From NCBI GenBank assembly GCA_022315425.1, contig JAIUPT010000016.1, positions 434,001-498,000 on the forward strand: a stretch of 64,000 nucleotides of DNA, given 5' to 3'. This document shows positions 1 through 11,101 of the stretch, piece after piece. The position numbers and the translations under genes are program-made. The first letter of the stretch is position 1, and each line of letters begins with the position of its first letter. This stretch comes from Pseudevernia furfuracea. Taxonomy: Eukaryota > Ascomycota > Lecanoromycetes > Lecanorales > Parmeliaceae. Under the pieces are notes generated by a model that saw only the letters and a program-made list of their open reading frames with translations, was not told where the DNA came from and ran no database searches.

Positions 1-1900
1 TTAGTAGACATGTTGTAGATGTAAATATCACGCGTCAACTTCTCATGAGTACGAGCATATTCTGGATGTCTTATTTCGTTATGAGTCAACTTGAAGATCT
101 TATGCTTCAAGGCCCTTGTTGACACGCACAGTCGCATTTCAATCTCGGCATTATCGAAGTAGAGTAAGTCGTTGATGAGCTTGTATGATAGTCTAGTAGC
201 GTTATCTTCTAACTCTGTATTTGCCTTCACGATGGCAATGACTCTGATTCACCTTGGCTTATTCTGATAGCCCTTTGTTACCCGATTGCGAAAGGCTTCG
301 CTGACAGAGATTACATTAATAGGGAACGAGTCGACGACGTTCAGAATGAAGTCTTTCTCAGATCGGTCTGAGATTGCTCTGCTTGCTAGCCGTGATAGAG
401 CATCTAATACAATGTTGATTTTGCCAGACTTGTGTCTTAGCTCGATGCGGAAGCGCTATAAGTACTCGGAAGCACGTATCAGACGTAGATTGAGCTTCTC
501 GGTGGATATAGTATTTATGTTGCTTTGACGTACGATGTCGATAGCGACGGAGTGGTCTGTGTAGACAATGATAACTCTTGAAGCTATGACAGCTTCAATC
601 AAGTAACGAATCTTCTTGACTATCCATACTATGTCAGCCATCTCCAACTCGATTGATTAATATCGGATTTCTGCTGGCGTAAGTTGTTTGCTGAGAAAGA
701 GAATTGATTGTAAGAACTTTTATTTGAGGGCGTCTGCTGCTGAAGGCTTTCGCGGCGAGGGGTTATCGTTGGTTTTCCGCAGCAAGGGGTCATCATCCTT
801 GACATGATAGACGTGAGCTTCGAAGCCAAATTCCTTGCTAATATCAAGATTCACATATAGCTGTCTGTTGGGATTATGATAATGTAGCATTGTGACAGAG
901 TCGAAAATTCCTTAAAGCTGGTGATAGATATTGAGTTCTTTAGGCGTTGGCGTTTGTAGATATGCTCTGTCGATCTCAGACTTGTGAGCACTCCTCGTAG
1001 TGCTTCTGCAGTTGCGATTTAAAAGCGTTTTTCGCTTTTGTAGAGACTTGACGATAACGAAGTAATAAGATATATACTGCTTGAGATAGTCCGTTATGCC
1101 GAGATAGCGCTTAAGAGCTGCTAAGATACGTGGGAACTTAAGGTTGCGGATGACTGTAAGCTTATTCTCTGAGATAGTCAATCTCAAGGCATCGACATGT
1201 TGATCTAGTAGCTATACTAAGGGGTATTCGAGAAAGGCTTTTGTAGGTGTCAAGTGAATATTCATGTTAGACAATGCTTAAAAGACGAGGTTGAGGTGTT
1301 TAAGGTACTTCTCTAACGACGTGGAGAAGATTACTATGTCATCGACATAGGTTCTGTAGAAATGTCGAAATGGCCGAAGGATTCTATCAATTATCCTTTG
1401 AACGTAAGCAGGGGAGTTGCGGTAGTCTATCACTGATACATTAAATATCTCTTGACCACGATGTGAAGAGACGCTCAGACGGTATCGATGCTGTCGTTGT
1501 ACCTACCACTGATAGAAGAATACGACGGTATCGACAGTCGAAATATGAATGACATTTCGTAGCAATGCAAGAATTTCTGACTGCATTGGCACAGGGTAAG
1601 TATTCGACATCGTGATTTTGTTAAGAGCTCTGATGTTAATGATCACTCGGCCTTTTAGGTCATTCGCAGTCTCTCTCCAGATCACGAAGCAAGGAAAAGA
1701 GAATAATATGCTGATAGTAGTTCATTTCATGCGGCCTTGCTTATGCAATTTGTCGAAGGCTTTGTTAATAACTTCCTTGTCTCTTACACCAACGGGATAG
1801 ACTCGTGCTTAATCGGTCTTATAGATTTTCTGCCAGTTGTCGACAAGCGGAATTTTTATCCATTAATCCTCTGGCACGTTGATGACATTGTCGGTGTCTT
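1..1900 (-). pseudogene. Ty3 reverse transcriptase and RNase H, broken
   Basis: Pol region of the same element in at least four frame pieces. At 1503-1685 is the RT palm entry (GRVIINIRALNKI...YPVPMQ). The catalytic YVDD box is encoded at 1338-1349. At 912-1187 is the thumb/connection (FPRILAALKRYLG...YLKQYI). At 456-647 is RNase H (VIIVYTDHS followed by TEKLNLRLIRASEYL). Stops at former Gln and Trp codons separate the pieces. YVDD itself is intact, but the protein cannot be made as one chain. Integrase should lie left of the window. Confidence 0.85.
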
Positions 1901-1901
1901 T

Positions 1902-3026
1902 TCATAAGTTGGGAAAGGCTTCGACAACTTTGGCAATTGCTTCGGTAGCTACCGTATCTCCATAGATAGTAGCACCAGTGAAATGAATAGTTTCCTTGAT
2001 AGGGATGAAAGTGACAGCGCTGAAGGCTGCAGCCATACACAGCATTTCTTTAAAGGCTTTCTTGATCAAGGACCTTGATTTGATCTTCTTAGAAGGCCTT
2101 TCTGCTAGGGGTGCGTCTTCCAGATCAATCTGGAAGCATCCTTCAGCCTCATACTTAAGAACCTTGTCGAGGCGGGTGTGCCTGACAAGTGTGACTGACA
2201 GATTAGTGTCGTTACGAACTATGACGCCTTGACTTGACAGACTGTTGTCGACGACGCTTACGGAGAGGGTCAGAGTATTCATTTGCTCTGGCTCGAAGAT
2301 GAGATCTCGTCCCGAAGGGAGATCGACAGGTTCGATTGACACTGTCAAGAAGGAGTGAGCTGGCACCGCATAGCGGGCCTTGGAGATGACCACAGCATCA
2401 GTTCTAGAACCTTTGGCTATCATAGACATTGGGACCTGAATGTTACAAGACCCAATGGTAGTCATATCCTTGGCGGTGTCGAGGATGATTGTCTCAGGCT
2501 TCATAATGTCAATTCCGATAAGTGCTTTGACAGAAAGGTCGTCGACAATATGAATTTCTCGGCGGATCAATGCAACCTTTTCATCATTACAGCTGGGTAT
2601 GTATATGAGAATAATGATATACTCGCAAGCATTATGCTCTTTGATATCTAGCCCTCGAATCTTGATTGAAGATGTTTTCTTGATCTCGATATGTAAGTCT
2701 TCGTCCTTAATGAGCTGGTTCAGAAAGACACGGTCGATCAGCGACATCGTACATCTCGTGTCAAAGTAGAATTCGTAGAGACGGTCTTGATAAGTGAGTG
2801 ATACCTTTACGATGGCAAAGCGGAATCCTCGAAATGCACGTTTCGAAGTGGGTTGATTCTTGGCAGTTGATTCAACGATTTGATATGAGAATACAGTGAC
2901 TTCTGCGGAAGGCTTCGTAGCAGCCTGAGCAGCTTGACTACTTGTCAAAGGTAGACATTCAACAAGGTGTCTGTGAAGCTTGTTGCTGAAGGCAAAGATA
3001 TTCTTACAAATTCGGCATGTGAGCAC
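1902..3026 (-). pseudogene. gag finger plus retropepsin-like protease segment
   Basis: The longest open frame of the retrotransposon, 374 residues. It begins with a C2H2-like finger (CRICKNIF...HRHLVEC, residues 4-24), as in fungal Ty3 gag-pol. A retropepsin-like domain follows: the catalytic triad is expected at FDTRCT (near residue 108, where the family has DTG/DSG) and the second strand at ALIGIDI (near residue 166). The Gly of D-T-G is replaced by Arg, so protease activity is doubtful. The C-terminal part leads towards the RT, whose frame is broken below 1900. Confidence 0.8.
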
Positions 3027-3329
3027 AGCTGATTTGCGAGATGCGATGAAGTGAGCTTCGATAGTGTCGTTCTGATATTTCTGAGATTCATCGAGCTATT
3101 CGCTGAAGCCTTCTGCAGGTGTTTCATGAAAGTCTTCCGCAGACGTGTTATAATAGAAGACATCCTCGTACTGCTGATAGTCCTCTTGATCATCTGAAGA
3201 CGTATTTTCTTGATCGTTAGCGTGATAGGCCTTGATAGTAGAGAAGGGCTTCTTGAATGGATTTCGATTGAAATCCCTGCCTTCGTTTCTTGATTGATAA
3301 GGGCTCGTGTAGACTCTCTGACCAGGAAA

Positions 3330-4463
3330 CTAATTTGCGTTTCCGTCCGTGATTTGTAATAATGACCTATCACCAGGCGGTGACTGGCTCTGTTGTCGTG
3401 GCTGATATGACTGCTGAGACTGATACTGAGTGTTAACATTGCTCAAAGGTGAAGCATTCAGCAAGGGCCTTGTTTGATAAGGTGATCTTGATTGAAATGA
3501 TCTATTACCGCCGTCATAAGGGTTATTACTTTCATAATAAGGTCGAGGACCTTGATAGCTTTCTCTTACTGAACGATACGACATGCCACTGAGAGGCTGA
3601 CGAGAATATTGACCTTGAGAATACTGATCTTGATTTTGATACTGAGACTGAGAAGGACGTTGTCCATTGATCTGATTACTATAACGATTCTGTTGTAACG
3701 GCCTTTCAGATCGATATGAGTCCACCCTCTTGCTGACAAAGGCCCATTATTCGTACTTGCGGTCATCGATATCAGAGAGGAAAGTGTCAATGATAGACCT
3801 CTTCGTGAGTCGCTGCAAATACATTCGCAGGCTGAGATCGATGTTGATATAGATCATGTCTAGCTGAGGCTCGACATCGTTAATATCAGCATCCTTAACT
3901 GTTCGAAGCATACGCTAAGCAAAGTCACGGAGCTCACGCTTAGCTGCAGCGTCCCGCAAGGTGTAAGACTCTTTCAGCAAGAACTCCATAACAACGAAAG
4001 ATAACTGCTTGAAGCGTTTTACAAGCAGCTTAGATCACTCGTCGACATCATTGCCATAATTGACAATGCGACGTTCAGTGTCGAAGAGTTCACTGATCCA
4101 TCAAGACAGAGCACTGTCACGAAGGCTTAGCCAGAGATTCTCGCGTACGATATCACCCTTGATAAGCACGAATTGCTTAGCACGTTCAATGAACAGGTGA
4201 ACATCACGAAAGAAGGTGTCCTTTTCAGCGTGCTCAATTGAGGTGACATCGCTGTGTATAGTCTTGCCATCATACTGAGGGTCGAAGAATTCAATCTCAT
4301 TTGAATTCCATCTCGGAGTGATGAATGACGTTGATGTAGAAGGCGGAGTATCAACAGACGAATTCTCAGCTTCAGCAGCTAATGTAGTAGCAGCAGCAGC
4401 TATTTGTGCCACAGCTATCTGAATAGCATCAGACACGATTCTTCGAACTGCCTCTTTATTCAT
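3330..4463 (-). pseudogene. Ty3-type gag, broken
   Basis: Gag of the minus-strand retrotransposon, the structural protein that packages element RNA. It starts with ATG at 4463. An Ala-rich N-terminus and a conserved gag core follow (motifs FFDPQYDGK and FFRDVHLFIERAK, about 4130-4320). The middle part (about 3730-4100) is scattered over frames with stops. A Gln/Tyr/Ser-rich tail at 3330-3725 resembles the basic/Gln-rich linker before the nucleocapsid finger. About 660 bp between this ATG and the LTR is leader, or a decayed 5' extension of gag. Family assignment rests on motif order and on the neighbouring protease and RT. Confidence 0.8.
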
Positions 4464-5122
4464 GACTAGTACGTCGACTGGTGATCTTGATCTGATAGGG
4501 GTCGTTCCGGTAGATGAAGGGTCTTGCTAACGAATATAGGCTATCACCTGCGAAAGGCTTCTATAGCTGTGTGTTCGATCGATGAAAGCACGAATCGACC
4601 GCTTAAAAGTAGTAGTATCGATGACCCAATTGGGCGGAAAGCCAGGGGACTCTACAGAGGCGAAGCGTTTGAACGATCGAGATGCAGCAGTAGCAGCAGC
4701 AGGTAATGACTCGAGACGAGAATAATTGACTATGATGTACTCGAGGGCAAGGCCTACTTCGTGTGATATCTCGTGTAGATGTCGTGTGTCGGTTGCTTCG
4801 ACAAATGAGTGGATTTGATAGGCTGTTCGAGTAACAGAGACGTCAAGGTGAGGGGCGTTGTTAAAAGACGTCAGAGTGTCTGATTGTTACTGTAGCAAGG
4901 ACCTTGTTGCAAAAGACTTCAGGAAGAGTCTTGGGCCTTATTGTAACAGGGTTCAAAACGGTATAAAGGTAGAATGCAGCGGAAGCGGGCTAATGCTTGG
5001 AACGGTCGGAACGACAGCGTCAAGCAAAAGACAAAGGCTGGTGGGTGATAAGGAAACTCTGGTGTTAGATATTCATTGAATGATGGATATCTGGCTGATG
5101 AAACAAAGGTGTTGCTATCAAT

Positions 5123-5328
5123 TGTAATGCTCAAGGCATATGATCATTTATGAGTGTGTAAAGTCTTGTTTTTATGTTCTAGCTACGAGGCTGCTTTTGT
5201 AGAGAATACATCGAAGACGCTAGTATCAGCATGGCCTAGTCTCTCCCCCTTCTCCAAGACATGGCAAGAGCCATCCTTATGCGGAAGGCTTCGGCATGAG
5301 GACTATGCCCTTGACTATGGTCATAACA
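5123..5328 (-). repeat. 5' LTR of the Ty3 element (206 bp)
   Basis: Reads TGTAATGCTC...GGTCATAACA on the plus strand, with TG/CA termini. It is the same length (206 bp) as the solo LTR at 14145-14350 and differs from it at roughly 17 positions, mostly C/T and G/A. It directly borders the gag leader. The short open frames seen in both copies are only translations of the LTR. Confidence 0.9.
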
Positions 5329-5714
5329 TAATATAAGAAATAAATCTTAATATATAATTTTAATTATAATTACTTCTAACTATTAATTATTTACGTAATC
5401 GACGTCTTATTTAAATTTGAAAATTAATTCTTTATAAAGTAGAGACTAATTATAAGTTAAATCTTAAACATCTTCGCTCTCTAAGATTTTATAACTAATA
5501 TATTACTCGTAAGTCTATTATTAACTAAGTAATCGATTAAAGTTATATTATTTTTAGTATCTTAGCTCGTCTTATTAATTACGAAGATAATTATATTTAT
5601 AAAAATATTACTCGATAACGATAAGATCTATCGAACTTTTAAAATTATTTAAGATAAGATATTTTCTAATTTTCTGCGTATTAAGTAATTAAAACTATTA
5701 AATTCTCTTATAAA
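5329..5714. other. AT-rich, gene-free
   Basis: Very AT-rich sequence between the LTR and the TIR element. Remaining C is mostly in CpG or CpT and CpA is rare, as in RIP-mutated DNA. No coding trace was recognised. Confidence 0.7.
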
Positions 5715-6212
5715 TACGCTGCGCAATGAGGCGAGGCGTCTCGACGAGATTTCGTGTTGAGTCGAATTTGAAGTGAGATATCGAGACGAGTTTTCGAATT
5801 TTTTAAAAATCTTATCTTATCTCGTCTTAGCGTCGATTTATTCGAGATTACTTCGATATCTCATTAAATTTATTAATTAGATTAGCTCGAGATTATTATT
5901 CTCGTAATAACTCTTTAAATATTAATTTATATATCTTTTTAATTATCTTTTTAAGCAATTATACGTTCTATTTTAATTTTAATTAAAATATTACGCTTTA
6001 CGTTTTATTTTATTTTATTTCGATACTTAAGATTAAAATTTAGAAAGATCGCTTAGAAATATTTAAAATTTATCGAAATATCGAGATGATCTCGTTATCT
6101 CGTCTAAAATAAATCGTCTTATCTCGTCCCGTCTTAATCAAACCTCGCCTCAGCGTCGGGACGAAGTGCGACACTTAAAATCTCGTCTCATCTCGCCCTA
6201 TTGCGCAGCGTA
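5715..6212. mobile_element. 498-bp TIR element (MITE-like) with 8-bp target duplication
   Basis: Begins TACGCTGCGCAATGAGGCGAG and ends with its near-perfect inverse (…ATTGCGCAGCGTA). It is flanked by CTTATAAA at 5707-5714 and 6213-6220. An 8-bp duplication fits hAT-type elements. Alternatively the TA at each tip is a TA duplication (Tc1/mariner type) and the flank match is chance in AT-rich DNA. There is no transposase frame, so it is non-autonomous. Related copies occur at 63428-64000. Confidence 0.8.
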
Positions 6213-6870
6213 CTTATAAAGAAGAAAATATCATCGTTATTATTTATATCGTCGTCTTAATCTATAAAAGAATTCACGTTTATTATAATAACAATCGATA
6301 ATAACTAAGATAAACTAGATTCTAAAGCGTTAGCAGAAATATTAACGATCTTAATATTATAATCGTTATTATTTTTATTATTAGCGTCGACGTCGAATAA
6401 TTTATTATTATTATTATTATTATTATAAGTGTTAACGTCGAATAAGTTAATTTCTTCTTTATTTAATATCGAGATAAAAGATATCTTAACGATTTTATTA
6501 CGAGATTACTTATATTTAATAAATCGCGATTTATTTTTAAACTTAATTATACTACTCGTCTTAATTGCTTAAGAATCTTATAAGTTTAAAAACTTTAAAA
6601 AGATTATCGTAGATAGTAATTTAAATAATAAGAATTAAATAAAAGCGATTAAAAATAAAATCGATTCGTTAATAAAAAATAAAATCTAAGATCTTATTAA
6701 TTGCTCGAAGAATCGTAAGTCGTTAAAAAATAAATAAGTATTTATTTTAAAGCGAGACTCTAAAAGAGAAATCACTCGTTATAAGACACGTTAAATAATA
6801 CTTAAATGCTCTTAACGAGAAGACTCAAATTATAATAAGACGTTCGTCTCGATAATTAAGTTTATAAACG
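6213..6870. other. AT-rich, gene-free
   Basis: AT-rich DNA with a short TTA/ATT microsatellite around 6400-6425. No coding remnant was recognised. Composition changes abruptly to GC-balanced near 6870. Confidence 0.7.
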
Positions 6871-8990
6871 AGGGGATGACAAAAGGGGGGCCGATTCCTG
6901 CTTTTAGGCAAGCGGTCGCCTAAATGGGATTAGCGCGGCCGGTTAGGGCAAAGCGCGACGACTCAGTTGTTATGTCGCTTTCTCAAGGTATAAAGATCCG
7001 TTGGTTTTTTTATTCCCCTTCATCATTCTTCTTTCTCTCTTCTCTCTCCCCTGGTTCCTTTAGTCGTCTGCGCCTCTCTCCCTGGCTCATCATCGTCGAT
7101 CGCCCTGTCTTAACCTTACATGAGGCGGTTTGCTGAAGATCGTCTTCGTATCAACCCCTGCCCATTCATCTTTCTATTCTCTCATCCTCCCATTCTCGTT
7201 CTTCTAGCCTATCCAGTCCGATCTAAAGCATTGAGAAGTGATAGAATTGCACCCTCTTATTCGCTGTGCTCTTTCCCTCTCTCTCGTCTCGCCGTTACTA
7301 CAGCTCAGCTCAAACAGAAAATGATCCTATTTCGAGGCGAGCTGAAAGCTTTTCACTGCTCGACTCTACTGCTCTAGATCCTACCCTTGCCTCCTTCGTC
7401 AGTCATCGTTTCAATACTACTCAATTAACCTTTAACTTTGGCACGACATTAGTTGAGAGCTTCAGCTTGCGACAATGATTTTATAGCGATACGAGTGTTG
7501 AATCACAGGATGCCTGCCGCATGATCAATGAACGAAATACCTCATGTCTTCTGTGGCAATCCGCTAAGGCTTTCTATATGTCTGCCTGGCTGTGCTAACA
7601 AGGATTATATCTCGGTAGTGATCTGATGATCTGGCATTAAGGGGCCTGAGCGTGAAGCCAAGTAGTGACAGTGAGCGATAAGTCAGCGAACGAAGATATA
7701 GGAACGTTGACCCCACCTCGATCGATAACAGTTATTATATGTCTGCCTAGCTACGTCGATAAGGATGGCGTAATGGCTTAGATCTGATGACGTGGTTCTC
7801 AAAATGTAAATCTCATGACTGAGCAGACATTATGGAGGGTGTAGGATAGTCGATATGTTATACAGTCTGAGCTCGAAGATCCAGACCGTTTCAGCTGACG
7901 AGGCTCGAACTTGTATCCATTTTGTGGCTTCTGTTTCCACTGTATACCGAGAACCAGGCCAACAGCTGCGACCAATTGCTTCAGCTCGAAAGCTGCCCAT
8001 CCAACACAGAGCTTTCGCTCGCAGACCAAACAAAAAATGTCTTATATTCTGAGTGGGGAGACCTTTTACTATGCCGCCAACGCATAGGCTTGAGGCTGAG
8101 TGATCCATAGCGATCTGATGACAGCTCTTGCATCAGCTTGGCCTGAGATGATTAAGTCGCTTCTGCGAGCTCAGCTCGTGTGGGTTTCAGACGCGAAGCT
8201 AGTTTGACGTGACGACGACCGCAGCGTTACCTGAATCAAGGAAATATGCCCGACGAGGCGTACGCCACCCAAGTTATATACCCCTGAAGGATCAGCTATT
8301 GCTACGCCTTGGCCGACTCACACCATCCTCTAAACCCAGAAATCTGATCTCATCTGATCCCCTGCACCCAGGGTTGATGAAGCTCTTAGGCAACAAGTGA
8401 CGAACGAGCTAAACGCGAAGTGTCAGCTAATGAAGGCTGAGATAGATCTCGATCGAATTATAACTTTGTTAGAAGTTTTTAAGAGTATATAAGGGTTATT
8501 GCTGGGTCTTCTGATCACTGTATGTCTTAAGACGTTGATCGTGATCTTCGCTGAGATTCGTGAAGGGTACGATACAGTCGATGTGTTATAGGTCTCAGCT
8601 CGAAAGATTTAGATCGCTTCAGCTGATGGAGCTTGTCTGAATGTGTGAATATTTTTGAGGGGCGCAGTGAAAAGCAAGCTACGTGGGATATCAATGCGTA
8701 GGAAAGGTTCAGCCTGTATGGGATGTGAATTGAATACGAAGGTTCAATGGTCGATAGCTGCGTCGGGGCGTGCAACTTGATATAAGGCGAGCGCCTGGAG
8801 ATCGGTGATCGACGGTCTTAAGGCGGGGGGGGAGGAGGAGAGATGAATGGGGTTTGCATGCTGAAGAGATTGCAGTGGATCGCCTGACAGTCTGAGACAT
8901 ATAAGACTTCTCTTCTCATCCCCCTTTTTCATAAAGAAATTCCCCTTTTCAAACTCCCCAGCCCAAAAGATCCAACTTCATCTGTATCCT
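6871..8990. other. GC-balanced intergenic stretch with degenerate duplications
   Basis: No gene is supported. Pyrimidine-rich tracts lie at 7010-7080 and 7160-7200. Two imperfect direct repeats are visible: about 60 bp starting TATATGTCTGCCT at 7574 and 7736, and about 75 bp at 7832-7905 and 8563-8637 (shared core CAGCTCGAA.GAT). A purine run with ten consecutive G lies near 8824. The short open frames here overlap each other and show no recognisable motif. Confidence 0.5.
7832..8637 (+). repeat. diverged direct repeat pair (about 75 bp units at each end)
   Basis: Copy 1 at 7832-7905 and copy 2 at 8563-8637 share about 75% of bases in the same order, including GTCGATRTGTTATA and TTCAGCTGA. 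They are too diverged and short to assign to a transposon family. Confidence 0.5.
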
Positions 8991-9086
8991 CTGGCTACGT
9001 TTGGCATTTGTATCCTACAATGGTCTTTGTTGACATGAATATCGCTCAATTCTATCAACCCTCGAAGGCAGCAGACACACGTAAAG

Positions 9087-10860
9087 ATGGACAGCCTGCG
9101 TCCCTCTACGGCTCTTAGACCAAGCGAGAAAGGGAAGGGGATTCTCCTAAACCACGACCAGATCGAATATCTCGATATGACTAGTCTGTCATTAAAGGAG
9201 CCTCTCAATCCATTTCATGTGTTAGCATCGAATCTTAACTGCAATGAAGTAGACGCTGGAGGTATCCGTTCTTCTTCCTTACTGTTTAAATAAATAAGAA
9301 TTAACACTTTCAGATATTTCAAACGGATTCATTATCGTTCACGACTATAGTCTCGGCAACTTTACATAAGACTACAACTTCCCATCCATCACAGATTTGC
9401 TGCTTAATGTTGGAGAAGTACAAAAGTGGCAAGGACCAGACTTGAATGATGAACATGAGACAGAAGGCTCTAAAGGCACTCTCAAAGATACTGTTGAGGA
9501 CGACTGCAATAGCACTACTGATCCTCGATTGAGCAAAGGCGAATATGCGAGTAGATGTACTGACTCCATCTGTCGCTGAGAATGATGCTGATAGCTGACA
9601 GAGGAATCGATTGCAGCAGGTGATGATTGTTCAGAAGATGACAACATCCAAGACGTTCAGCGAAAGGCTATAAATCAAGGTCAGTGTATACAACTTCAGC
9701 TGCTGTGAACTTGCCTGATGACCTTAGACGCCTTAGTCAGAACCCCTGATTATAATGATGATAAAGACGACATTAAATTTGCCGCTATACGAAACAAGCC
9801 GCGGCCCATATTTAAGTATCCTTCTGGCCTAGGACCTAAAGACAGGGACATTCAGACAAGTTTGACTTTGAATAAACCTGGAGATTCAGGTAAGTACTGA
9901 ATGCGTATTTCAGATTCTAGTAACAATATGGTCTTCTAACATTCTCCATCCAGGTGACCCGATTGTGATTCAGGACGAGGACACCGATAGCAGCGGCACC
10001 GATACTTCAGAGGAGCAGGATGGGAATCAGGGGCCCCTCAGCACTCCGTCGACATCTGTTGCAGGCTCAGAGGCTGGGTGCGACCCTACACTTCTGTTTC
10101 ATGGATTTCCATGCTAACGAGCTTTTATCAACTCAGAGTTCCCAGCCTCCCCAAGAGGAACAAATCTTCTGCCTCAAAGCCGGCCCCACTGCACCGCAAT
10201 CCCATCGTCTCTTCGAAGCAGGACAGACCAATGTGTGAGTTCGAAGGCAGACAGCATAAGAGCCTCACACCTGCTCCCCCATCCGACGATGACGCAAGAG
10301 GTTAGCAAGATGACAAGGAGGCGGAGATAGATGATAAAGAGAAGGGATATAGTGAGAACGGCAAACTGAATACTTTACCTTATCTATATCTCACAAAGAA
10401 GCGGTCGCTTTGTGAAGTTGGAGAGAAGTCTAGAAAGAAACGTCGTATCAAGCGCCACCTCTTCTCATCACGACTATATTCAGATGTCGAAACGAGGACG
10501 GACGACGAGTCGAACATCAGCAGCTATACACCTTCCAAATCCTGTTATATCTTCAAACCTCGACTCACTTCTTCTCATTTGATTAGTCTTCAGGGAGACA
10601 CAAGCGATGATGATATGATGAATCTTATAGATAAAGAATCACAGATGACTGTCATCTACGAGCAGCAGAGTTGAAAAGGTGAAATCGTTCAAGAGAGGGA
10701 TATGAAGCAATGGCGTGAAAGGTCTCGTAAACAATATCTCGTGCAATGAGAACAATTCTGAATGAACGATTGTCGTCTCATCGCGTCAGAATTGCTGTAA
10801 AGCTGGAGGGAGAAGAAAGCGTCAAAAAGTAGACATTGAATCATAGGCACTCATTGATCG
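9087..10860 (+). pseudogene. multi-exon gene with chromo-like C-terminus, decayed
   Basis: At least five exons can be joined by eye through clean introns: 9262-9313, 9680-9727, 9890-9953 and 10078-10136. Each has a GT..AG pair, a fungal branch site and matching phase. The protein begins MDSLRPSTALRPSEKGKG, then has acidic and Ser-rich low-complexity segments. It ends with a basic region in which QYLVQW resembles a chromodomain core. In-frame stops occur at 9367-9369 (TAA), in a cluster near 9578-9600 and at several sites after 10300. Several of these replace Trp or Gln. A gene of this layout is not named here; a link to transposon-associated fungal proteins is only a guess. Start at 9087 is chosen because the frame is open from there to the first intron. 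Confidence 0.6.
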
Positions 10861-11101
10861 ATTACTCCCTCTTCTAGTTTGAGATAGTCTAAGCGCGTTT
10901 CAGAAGCAGCATATAACACACTCTCATTTCTTCGTCCCCCTGTCTCAGCTGACCCACCGTGGTCCACACCTTCGTGTTATGAGTTTGAATGAATAATGAG
11001 AGACGGTACCTATCACTAACATTGCTGTCTCAATCATTATCCCGATGTTGACTGGTCACCTACACGAAATCCGCTATATGAGCCTGTTTTTATATCCTTT
11101 G

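Larger units (their letters stand above)
1..5328 (-). mobile_element. Ty3/gypsy LTR retrotransposon, 5' LTR to RNase H, degenerate
   Basis: Minus-strand LTR retrotransposon whose 5' LTR is at 5123-5328. Its internal region runs leftwards through gag, protease, reverse transcriptase and RNase H remnants and leaves the window at base 1, so integrase and the 3' LTR are not visible. The order gag-PR-RT-RH in one orientation is that of Ty3/gypsy elements. Reading frames are interrupted by many stops and shifts, so it is not autonomous. The base following the LTR on its outer side begins TAATA, a possible target duplication that cannot be confirmed without the other end. Confidence 0.9.

Noticed and set aside
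5154..5336. 60-codon open frame repeated at 14149-14358
   Set aside because: Both frames are translations of the 206-bp LTR; the conserved unit ends at LTR borders, not at codon or exon borders.
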